A DNA stretch of 64,000 bases, from the NCBI GenBank assembly GCA_937864115.1, contig CALMII010000017.1:186001-250000 (forward strand), given 5' to 3'. Below, one piece after another: positions 43,208-50,410 of the stretch. Origin of the DNA: an uncultured Steroidobacter sp. (GTDB lineage Bacteria > Pseudomonadota > Gammaproteobacteria > Steroidobacterales > Steroidobacteraceae). Numbering within the stretch: the first letter of the stretch is position 1; each line of letters opens with the position of its first letter. Under the pieces are notes generated by a model. That model was not told the origin of the DNA. It did no database searches and saw only the letters and a list, made by a program, of their open reading frames with translations. Position numbers and translations under genes: made by a program.

Positions 43208-44262
43208 TACTCGAGCCCCAGCATCCGACGGTTGGCCGCCGCGTCCGTGCCGGCATTCGCGAAATCATCGAAGGCCTTGTCGGTGGTGCGGATGAGATGC
43301 CGTTGAATGAACGGCGCGCCTTCGGCGGCGCCCTGCTCCGGATGCTTGATGCAGCATTCCCATTCCAGCACCGCCCAGCCGTCGTAGCCGTACTGGGTCA
43401 GCTTGGAAAAGATGCCGCTGAAATCGACCTGGCCATCGCCGAGCGAGCGGAAGCGGCCTGCACGGTCGATCCACGGTTGATAGCCGCCGTACACGCCCTG
43501 ACGAGGGCTCGGCCTGAACTCCGCATCCTTCACATGAAACATGCGGATGTGCGCATGGTAGACATCGATGAAGCCGAGATAGTCGAGCTGCTGCAGCACG
43601 AAGTGGCTCGGGTCATAAAGCATGTGACAGCGCGGATGATTGCCGACGCGTTCGAGAAAACGTTCGAACGTGACGCCATCGAACAGGTCTTCGCCCGGAT
43701 GAATCTCGTAACAGAGATCGACGCCCGCGGCATCGAACGCATCCAGGATCGGACGCCAGCGACTGGCGAGTTCGTCGAAGGCCGTCTCCACCAGACCCGC
43801 CGGACGTTGCGGCCACGGATAAAGATAGGGCCACGCCAGCGCACCCGAAAACGTTGCATGCGCCTTGAGTCCCAACCGGGCGGAGGCGCGCGCCGCCTTG
43901 CGCAGCTGTTCCACGGCCCACTGCTGGCGCGCGCGCGGATTGCGGCGCAGCGACGGCGGCGCGAAGCCGTCGAAGGCTTCGTCGTAAGCCGGATGCACGG
44001 CGACCAGTTGCCCCTGCAAGTGGGTCGACAGTTCGGTGATCTCGATGCCCTCCTGCGCCAGCATTCCCTTGACTTCATCGCAGTAGGTAGCGCTCTCGGC
44101 TGCACGATCGAGATCGAACAGGCGCGACTCCCAGGTCGGAATCTGCACGCCCTTGTAGCCCAGCTTCGCGGCCCATCGGGCGATGGTGCGCAGGTCATCG
44201 AACGGCGGTTCGCTGCCGGCAAACTGTGCCAGGAAAATACCCGGCCCCTTGATCATCGCCAT
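43207..44262 (-). CDS. Sugar isomerase/epimerase (AP-endonuclease-2 TIM-barrel), cytoplasmic
   Basis: A 351-residue TIM barrel of the xylose-isomerase-like/AP-endonuclease 2 superfamily. Metal ligands are visible in CYEIHPGE (Glu), MLYDPSHF (Asp/His), FHVKDAE (His) and VLEWECC (Glu). No export signal. Proteins of this type beside Gfo/Idh/MocA enzymes serve as epimerases, eliminases or hydratases of keto-sugars. It lies between the Tat-exported relative (20 bp upstream) and the Gfo gene (one-base overlap), so it clearly belongs to one operon. Confidence 0.9.
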   Translation of the reverse strand: MAMIKGPGIFLAQFAGSEPPFDDLRTIARWAAKLGYKGVQIPTWESRLFDLDRAAESATYCDEVKGMLAQEGIEITELSTHLQGQLVAVHPAYDEAFDGFAPPSLRRNPRARQQWAVEQLRKAARASARLGLKAHATFSGALAWPYLYPWPQRPAGLVETAFDELASRWRPILDAFDAAGVDLCYEIHPGEDLFDGVTFERFLERVGNHPRCHMLYDPSHFVLQQLDYLGFIDVYHAHIRMFHVKDAEFRPSPRQGVYGGYQPWIDRAGRFRSLGDGQVDFSGIFSKLTQYGYDGWAVLEWECCIKHPEQGAAEGAPFIQRHLIRTTDKAFDDFANAGTDAAANRRMLGLE

Positions 44263-44281
44263 GCTGCGTCCTCGGGTGGAA

Positions 44282-45181
44282 TCAGGATGCCGCGCCGAGC
44301 CTGCTCAGGTAGTCGAAGCTGATCCTGATGGACTCCAGCGGACTGCGATCGAAATTCTCCTGCTCGACGTAGCAATGCTGGATGTGCTTCGGGTCCGCCG
44401 CCGCAAACAGCGCCTTCCAGTCGATCGCGCCGCTGCCGACCTCGGTCGTCTGCGCCTGCAGCTCGGTGGTGACGCGCAGATCCTTGCGCACATCCTTCAC
44501 GTGCAGCTGCGTGATCCGATTCGCGTACTTCTTCAGATAGGCCGCGGGATCCTGGCCCGCCGTGACGACCCACGCGATGTCCAGCTCGAACGACACCAGC
44601 GTGGGATCGGTCAGGCGCAGCAGTTCATCGAAAGCAGGAACGCCATTGAAGGAACGGAATTCGATGTTGTGATTGTGATAGCCGAAACGCACACCGGCCT
44701 TGCGGGCCAGTTCACCGAACCGGTTCAGCTGTTCGGCATTCCACTTCCAGTCATCGAGCGTCATTCCCGCACCGAGCGAACCGGTGGGAATGGAACGCGC
44801 ATCGGCGGTCGACGGGAAGGAGCACACCAGATGCCGGACACCCAGTTCCTTTGCGTAGTCAACGCGCTGCTGTGCATGGGCCTGCAGATCGGCCATGTTG
44901 GCGTGCATGCTGGGAATGCTGAGGCCGGTGTCGGCGAGCAGCGCGCGCATCTCGCTCACCGGTCGCGCCGGACCGGCCAGTTCGAGTTCGGTGTAGCCGA
45001 TGTCTGCGATGGCTTTCAGGGTGCCGGGCAGATCCTTCGCCGCGGCTTCGCGCACGGTGTAGATCTGCAAGCCGATCGGCCGTCCGAGCGGCCCTTTCGC
45101 CGGCGAGGCCTCAGCGGGAAGGCAGGTCATCGCCGCCACGGCCAGGGAAGAACTTTGCAGGAAACGACGTCGCGTCCACAT
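44282..45181 (-). CDS. Tat-exported sugar isomerase/epimerase-like protein
   Basis: A 299-residue protein of the same TIM-barrel superfamily as its neighbour, but with a twin-arginine signal (MWTRRRFLQSSSLAVAAMTCLPAEASPA). Barrel motifs include GLQIYTVREAAAKDLPGTLKAIADIGYTELELAG, FGYHNHNIEF, FELDIAWVV and LHVKDVR. Export by Tat implies folding with a metal cofactor in the cytoplasm and work in the periplasm. It is the first gene of the minus-strand operon, divergent from the ROK regulator (109 bp apart). ATG 45181 is chosen for the signal peptide; the open frame continues to 45292 without support. Confidence 0.9.
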   Translation of the reverse strand: MWTRRRFLQSSSLAVAAMTCLPAEASPAKGPLGRPIGLQIYTVREAAAKDLPGTLKAIADIGYTELELAGPARPVSEMRALLADTGLSIPSMHANMADLQAHAQQRVDYAKELGVRHLVCSFPSTADARSIPTGSLGAGMTLDDWKWNAEQLNRFGELARKAGVRFGYHNHNIEFRSFNGVPAFDELLRLTDPTLVSFELDIAWVVTAGQDPAAYLKKYANRITQLHVKDVRKDLRVTTELQAQTTEVGSGAIDWKALFAAADPKHIQHCYVEQENFDRSPLESIRISFDYLSRLGAAS

Positions 45182-45290
45182 GGCGCCCCCTCGGTCGGAC
45201 TCATCGGTGTTCTTTCTGCCAGAATAAATCTGCGCCCACCGTCTGTATATCGACAGGTTTAGTTCGGACATCGACGAAAAGAGACAGACC

Positions 45291-46487
45291 ATGCTCCCCT
45301 GGTTGAACCTGGGTTTGCCGCGGACGACGCCCGCGCAAACCAGTCACGCGCTGAACCTCAGCAGCTATCTCGCCAGGCTGGTCGCCTCCGGACAGGCGAC
45401 CTCGCGCTCCGAACTCGCACGCGTCACTGGACTCGCGCGCTCGACCGTCTCCGAGCATCTGGCGCCGCTGCTGCGGATCGGCCTGATCGCCGAGCACGAG
45501 GCGGAAGCGGGAGCGCGCGGTCGACCGCCGTCGGTGCTGAGCCTGAATCCGCAAGCCGGCGTCATTCTGGTTGCCGACATCGGCGCCGCTCGCGGACGAC
45601 TGGCCATCGCGGATTTCGGCCAGCATTTCCTCGCGGAGCGTTCGATCAGGACGGATGTCGCGCGTGGACCCGATACCGTGCTCGCGGAGGTGCGCGCCGA
45701 GTTCCTCCAGATGCTCGCGGAGCATCAGGTACCGTCAGGCAGTGTGCGTCTCGTCGTCGTGGGTCTGCCCGCTCCCGTGGACTTTGCAAGCGGCGTCCCG
45801 GTACGCCCGCCCATCATGCCGGGATGGGACAACTATCCCGTTCCGGAGTCCTTTCAGGAAACGTTCGCGGCACCGGTACTCGTCGACAACGACGTCAACC
45901 TGATGGCGCTGGGCGAAGCGCGATGTCGTCCTGCTTCGCAATGTCCCCTGCTGTACGTCAAGGCATCGACCGGGATCGGCTGCGGCATCGTCACGCACGA
46001 TGGACAGCTGCATCGCGGGGCCGACGGTGCGGCCGGGGACATCGGACATGTTCGCGTGCCGGGACATGACGCTGTCTGCCGCTGCGGCGCCGTGGGCTGC
46101 ATCGAAGCCTTTGCCTCGTACGCGGCGATCCTGCGCAAGGCCGGCGCCGACAGCGGCGGCAACGCGGTTCAGTCCGCCGAGGCCAATGAGGCTCAGCTTT
46201 CCGGCCTCGTCCGCACTGCCGCCGGCGAGATCGGCGAAGTGATCGCCATGCTCGTGCACTTCTTCAACCCCGCCGTGATCGTGCTCGGCGGACGCATGAC
46301 CCAGTACGGCGATGAAATGCTGGCGGGCGTTCGCTCCGTCGTCTATCGACGCGCCTTGCCGCTGGCCACTCGCAGGCTGTCGGTCGAACTCAGCACGCTC
46401 GGCAACCGCGCCGGAACCGTCGGCGCCGTCGTGCTCGGCGTGGAGCACGTGCTCTCGCCGCAGGGATTGCGCTCGATGATGTTATGA
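45291..46487 (+). CDS. ROK-family transcriptional regulator
   Basis: A 398-residue ROK (repressor, ORF, kinase) protein. The N-terminal winged helix-turn-helix is TSRSELARVTGLARSTVSEHLAPLLRIGLI. The ROK domain has VLVADIGAARGRLAIAD, STGIGCGIV, GDIGHVRVPGHD and the zinc-binding CRCGAVGCIEAFAS. It probably represses the divergent isomerase-Gfo-MFS-DUF1080 operon and responds to a sugar or glycoside. A small dyad, CTGT-atatcg-ACAG (45243-45256), in the 109-bp divergent gap is a possible binding site. Confidence 0.92.
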   Translation: MLPWLNLGLPRTTPAQTSHALNLSSYLARLVASGQATSRSELARVTGLARSTVSEHLAPLLRIGLIAEHEAEAGARGRPPSVLSLNPQAGVILVADIGAARGRLAIADFGQHFLAERSIRTDVARGPDTVLAEVRAEFLQMLAEHQVPSGSVRLVVVGLPAPVDFASGVPVRPPIMPGWDNYPVPESFQETFAAPVLVDNDVNLMALGEARCRPASQCPLLYVKASTGIGCGIVTHDGQLHRGADGAAGDIGHVRVPGHDAVCRCGAVGCIEAFASYAAILRKAGADSGGNAVQSAEANEAQLSGLVRTAAGEIGEVIAMLVHFFNPAVIVLGGRMTQYGDEMLAGVRSVVYRRALPLATRRLSVELSTLGNRAGTVGAVVLGVEHVLSPQGLRSMML

Positions 46488-46617
46488 CCTGGTGTCGTAG
46501 CGACACGCGACCACATTGCGTCGTCAATAGTTCGACGCCCGCCGTAATTCCAGTGCTTCAATGTGGCAATCCGTTCGCGTTACAGTCGCCGCATCAGGGG
46601 TGACTGCGAGTGCGGCA

Positions 46618-48309
46618 ATGGGGCCCGACAAGAACGACTCCTTCGACGCGATCGTCGTCGGCACCGGCATCAGCGGTGGATGGGCCGCCAAGGAACTGAC
46701 CGGGAAAGGACTGAAGACGCTGGTGCTCGATCGCGGACGCATGGTGCGTCATGGCGACTATCCGACGGCGACGAAGGACCTGTGGGAACTGCCCTACGGC
46801 GGTCGCGCGACCCGGGAAGATCTCGAACGTCACGCGACCGCAGCGCGCACCAACTATGTCGTGACCCAGGCCACCAAGCACTGGTGGGTCGACGATACCG
46901 AGCATCCCTACAGCGAGACGCGACCCTTCGACTGGGTGCGCGGCTATCACGTGGGCGGACGTTCGCTGGTGTGGGGACGGCAGTCGTATCGCTGGAGTCC
47001 GATGGACTTCGAGGCGAATGCCAGGGACGGCGTGGCCGTCGACTGGCCGATCCGCTACCGCGATGTCGAGCCGTGGTACGAGTACGTCGAACGCTTCATC
47101 GGCGTGAGCGGTCAGAGCGAAGGACTGGAGCAACTGCCCGACGGTGCCTTCCTGCCGCCGATGGAAATGAACTGCGTCGAAAGGCACTTGAAGAAATCGC
47201 TCGCCGAGAAGTTCGGGCGCGTCATGACGATCGGTCGCACGGCGCATCTGACTGCGCCGCTGGCCCACAGCCCGCAGCGCGGCACCTGCCAGAGCCGCAA
47301 CCTGTGCATTCGCGGCTGTCCGTTCGGTGCCTATTTCAGCAGCAATTCCAGCACCCTGCCCGCGGCCGAGAAGACCGGCAACATGACGCTGCGACCGGAC
47401 TCGGTCGTGTACGAACTGGTGTACGACGAAAAGGCCGGCCGGGCGAGCGGCGTGCGCGTGCTGGACTCCGAAACCGGCGAACACCACGAGTTCAGCGCAC
47501 GCGTGATCTTCCTGTGCGCATCGACGTTCGGCACGGCGCACATCCTGATGAACTCGATCTCGAAACGTTTCCCCGACGGCTTCGGCAACGACAGCGGCGA
47601 ACTGGGCTGCAACATCATGGATCATCACCTGCAGGTCGGTGCCGTCGCGCTCGCCGAAGGATTCGATGATCAGTACTACGTGGGCCAGCGCCCCAACGGC
47701 ATCTACGTCCCGCGCTTCGTCAACGTCGGCAAGGACAAACGCGACTACCTGCGCGGCTTCGGCTACCAGGGCGGTGCCTCGCGGCGCAACTGGACGCGGC
47801 TCATGAGCGATCCGGTGATGGGCGAGGAACTGAAGCAGACCGCAGCGACGCCCGGTCCCTGGTCCGTCTCCCTCGGCGGCTTCGGTGAAATCCTTCCCGA
47901 TCATCGCAATCGCATCACGCTGAACCGCGACAGGAAGGACAGGCACGGACTGCCTACGCTCGACTTCGATGCCGGCATCGGCGAGAACGAGCGCAGGATG
48001 CGCCTCGACATGGCCAGCGAGGCAGCCACCATGCTCGAAGCCGCCGGCTACAGGAACGTTCGCGCGTACGATCGCGGCTACAGCATGGGCCTCGGCATTC
48101 ATGAGATGGGCACCGCGCGCATGGGACGCGATCCGAAAACCTCCGTGCTCAACGAATGGAATCAGTTGCACGCCTGCAGGAATGTCTACGTCACCGACGG
48201 TTCCTGCATGACGTCGAGCGCCTGCCAGAACCCATCGCTCACCTACATGGCCCTGACCGCGCGCGCGGCCGATCACGCGGTCGAAGAACTCAAGCGCATG
48301 AATCTCTGA
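46618..48309 (+). CDS. GMC-type FAD dehydrogenase, probable glucoside 3-dehydrogenase catalytic subunit
   Basis: A 563-residue flavoprotein. The FAD motif is AIVVGTGISGGWAAKEL. A conserved Cys cluster occurs in CQSRNLCIRGCPFGAYFS (about Cys224, 230, 234), reminiscent of the iron-sulfur-binding Cys set of membrane-linked FAD sugar dehydrogenases. The catalytic C-terminal part has GIHEMGTARMG and SSACQNPSLTYMALTARA. It lacks its own export signal; the downstream Tat-signal partner (10 bp away) probably carries it out, as in gluconate-2- and glucoside-3-dehydrogenases. The expected reaction is oxidation of a glycoside at C3, passing electrons to a cytochrome c. The frame is open to 46561, so the exact start (46618, 46600 GTG or 46561) is uncertain. 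Confidence 0.88.
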   Translation: MGPDKNDSFDAIVVGTGISGGWAAKELTGKGLKTLVLDRGRMVRHGDYPTATKDLWELPYGGRATREDLERHATAARTNYVVTQATKHWWVDDTEHPYSETRPFDWVRGYHVGGRSLVWGRQSYRWSPMDFEANARDGVAVDWPIRYRDVEPWYEYVERFIGVSGQSEGLEQLPDGAFLPPMEMNCVERHLKKSLAEKFGRVMTIGRTAHLTAPLAHSPQRGTCQSRNLCIRGCPFGAYFSSNSSTLPAAEKTGNMTLRPDSVVYELVYDEKAGRASGVRVLDSETGEHHEFSARVIFLCASTFGTAHILMNSISKRFPDGFGNDSGELGCNIMDHHLQVGAVALAEGFDDQYYVGQRPNGIYVPRFVNVGKDKRDYLRGFGYQGGASRRNWTRLMSDPVMGEELKQTAATPGPWSVSLGGFGEILPDHRNRITLNRDRKDRHGLPTLDFDAGIGENERRMRLDMASEAATMLEAAGYRNVRAYDRGYSMGLGIHEMGTARMGRDPKTSVLNEWNQLHACRNVYVTDGSCMTSSACQNPSLTYMALTARAADHAVEELKRMNL

Positions 48310-48319
48310 GGACGGCGAC

Positions 48320-48928
48320 ATGAATCGACGCGAAGCGCTGCAGCAGGCGGCCTGGCTGATGGGCGGCGCCCTCTCGGCCCCCGCCTTGATGGGCATCCTC
48401 AATGGCTGTACTGCGAAACCGGAGGCGAACTGGCAACCGGTCTTTCTGACGTCCGCACAGGCTGCGCTGGTCGGCGAAGTGGCGGAGATCCTGATTCCAC
48501 GCACGGATACGCCGGGAGCGAAGGATGTCGGCGTGCCGGCGTTGATCGACCGCATGCTCGAAGCCGTGTACCCGAAGCAGGATCAGGGCCGCTTCCTGGC
48601 CGGACTCGATGAGTTCGATTCGCAAGCTCGCGCGCAGCATGCCGACGACTTCCTGCACCTGGAACGCAATGTCCGGATCGAGCACGTCAGAGCAGTCACG
48701 GCAGCGGCGATGGCTGCCGAACGGGTTCATGGAGGTCCCGGCCCCTTTGCGAGGCCGTTCATCCTGATGACGCGCGAACTCACGCTGCTGGGCTACTTCA
48801 CTTCGCAGGCGGCAGCCACGAAGGTGCTGCAATACAACCCCGCGCCCGGCCCATTTCGCGGATGCGTTCCCCTGAACGAAGCGGGCAACGGCAGGACCTG
48901 GGCCACCGAACAGGTCCAGCGCTTCTGA
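48320..48928 (+). CDS. Gluconate 2-dehydrogenase subunit 3 family protein (Tat partner of GMC subunit)
   Basis: A 202-residue protein starting MNRREALQQAAWLMGGALSAPAL, a Tat-like signal, followed by a Cys (GILNGCTAK). The body has LTSAQAALVGEVAEILIPRTDTPGAKDVGVPALIDRML, the signature of the small subunit of gluconate 2-dehydrogenase and FAD glucoside 3-dehydrogenases. It escorts and stabilises the GMC catalytic subunit in the periplasm. No haem subunit follows: the next gene encodes a PIN protein. The electron acceptor must therefore be encoded elsewhere. Confidence 0.9.
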   Translation: MNRREALQQAAWLMGGALSAPALMGILNGCTAKPEANWQPVFLTSAQAALVGEVAEILIPRTDTPGAKDVGVPALIDRMLEAVYPKQDQGRFLAGLDEFDSQARAQHADDFLHLERNVRIEHVRAVTAAAMAAERVHGGPGPFARPFILMTRELTLLGYFTSQAAATKVLQYNPAPGPFRGCVPLNEAGNGRTWATEQVQRF

Positions 48929-48952
48929 TCTTTCGAACCGAAGGACGACAGC

Positions 48953-49477
48953 ATGAGCAGGGATAGCGCCCCAGAGACGGATGCACACATTCCGGATGCC
49001 CCGAGCGGAACGCCGCCGCGCCTGGTGCTGGACACGAACATCGTCCTCGACTGCTTCGTGTTTCGCGATCGCGCGGCGCACCACCTGACGACAGCGATCG
49101 AGACGCGACGCGCGCAGGCGCTCGTTCACCAGCACGCCATCGATGAACTGGAGCGCGTGCTCTCCTATCCGCAATGCCGACTGGCCGCCGTCGAGCAGCG
49201 CCGGATTCTGGATCGCTATCTCGCCGCGGCGATTCTCGCGCCCATGCCGGACGGCTTCAGTCGCGAAGAATGGCTGTTGCCCGCAGGCTTTCCGCGCTGT
49301 CGCGACCGCGACGACCAGCCTTTTCTTGCCCTCGCCTACCATGCGCGGGCGGATGCGCTCATCACGAAGGACAGGGCCCTGCTGAAACTGCGCAGGAAAG
49401 CGCGGCGCTTCGGAGTCGCCATCGTGCCGCCGCTGGATCTGGAGTTGCCGCGATGTCACGACATGATTCCTGGCTGA
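48953..49477 (+). CDS. PIN-domain putative ribonuclease
   Basis: A 174-residue PIN-fold protein. The four acidic active-site positions are visible: Asp in LVLDTNIVLDC, Glu in IDELERVL, Asp in RDRDDQPFLALA and Asp in ALITKDRALL. This matches the 'putative toxin component, PIN family' group (COG1569-like). An antitoxin partner is not obvious: the upstream gene is the dehydrogenase subunit 3, and the downstream gene overlaps it by 25 bp and encodes a secreted hydrolase. It may be a solitary RNase rather than a functional toxin-antitoxin pair. Confidence 0.87.
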   Translation: MSRDSAPETDAHIPDAPSGTPPRLVLDTNIVLDCFVFRDRAAHHLTTAIETRRAQALVHQHAIDELERVLSYPQCRLAAVEQRRILDRYLAAAILAPMPDGFSREEWLLPAGFPRCRDRDDQPFLALAYHARADALITKDRALLKLRRKARRFGVAIVPPLDLELPRCHDMIPG

Positions 49478-50403
49478 ATTTCCTGCGGAGACTTCCGTGG
49501 TGTCTCGCTGCGTCGCTGCTGATCGCAGCGCCGGCCACGGCGCAGCCGCTGCGCGTGATGACATTCAACATCCGCCTGCTCACGCCGGACGACGGCGCCA
49601 ACCACTGGGATCTGCGGCGCGATCTCGCGGTCCGGATGCTGCGGTCCGAAGCCCCCGACATCATCGGCACGCAGGAACTGTTCAAGCGACAGGGCGACGA
49701 ACTGGTCGCCCGACTGCCCGAGTACGTGTGGTTCGGTACCGGCCGTCGCGGCGGCGACGACGACGAACACATGGGTATCTTCTATCGCAAGGACCGTCTG
49801 CGCGTGCTCGACTCGGGCAACTTCTGGCTTTCCGATACTCCCGATACGCCGGGCAGTCGAACCTGGGGGAACCTGTATCCGCGGCTCGTCACGTGGGCGC
49901 GGTTTAAGCACCGCGCCGATGGCGCAACGTTCACGCTCTACAACACGCACTTTCCCTATCGCAACGAGGACGAGACGGCGCGCCTGCGCAGCGCGAAGCT
50001 GATCCGCACGCGCCTGGAGGCATTGCCTCGCAACGAGAACATCATTCTCACGGGAGACTTCAACACGACGCCGGACGGTGACGTCCACGCGCTGCTCACC
50101 GCCCTGCTTGCGGACGCATGGACGACATCACCCGAACGCAGCGGGCCCGACGGCACATTCCACGACTTCACCGGGCGTCCGGAACGGCGCATCGACTGGA
50201 TACTGTTTCGCGGACCGGAAGTACTGCGGACCAGGACGGTCACGACTCACGAAGCAGGACGCTATCCGTCGGATCACTTCGCCGTGGTGGCGGAATTCGA
50301 GCTGGGGCGCGCAAATGAAAACGCGACATACCCGGAGGGGCATGCCGCGCAGGGGACTGCAGAAGCAGCCCGGCGAAAGGACCTCTCGCCGGGAGCTTCC
50401 TGA
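49453..50403 (+). CDS. Secreted endonuclease/exonuclease/phosphatase-family (EEP) hydrolase
   Basis: A 316-residue exported EEP-fold phosphoesterase. The signal peptide is about 1-31 (CLAASLLIAAPATAQ). Motifs: RVMTFNIRLL, IIGTQELF, GDFNTTPDGD and the C-terminal SDHFAVVAEF. The family includes nucleases, sphingomyelinases and phosphatases, so the substrate is uncertain. Similar exported proteins are common in sugar-degradation loci. The ATG lies inside the PIN gene (25-bp overlap), indicating translational coupling. The frame is open further upstream within the PIN gene, but the signal peptide fixes this start. Confidence 0.88.
   Translation: MSRHDSWLNFLRRLPWCLAASLLIAAPATAQPLRVMTFNIRLLTPDDGANHWDLRRDLAVRMLRSEAPDIIGTQELFKRQGDELVARLPEYVWFGTGRRGGDDDEHMGIFYRKDRLRVLDSGNFWLSDTPDTPGSRTWGNLYPRLVTWARFKHRADGATFTLYNTHFPYRNEDETARLRSAKLIRTRLEALPRNENIILTGDFNTTPDGDVHALLTALLADAWTTSPERSGPDGTFHDFTGRPERRIDWILFRGPEVLRTRTVTTHEAGRYPSDHFAVVAEFELGRANENATYPEGHAAQGTAEAARRKDLSPGAS
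50369..50393. terminator. Hairpin at the convergent EEP/TonB receptor ends
   Basis: Stem CCCGGCGA / TCGCCGGG with a nine-base loop, inside the last codons of the EEP gene and 18 bases past the stop of the convergent TonB receptor. It has no clear T-run on either strand, so it is a weak terminator candidate. Confidence 0.35.
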
Positions 50404-50410
50404 TGACTTG

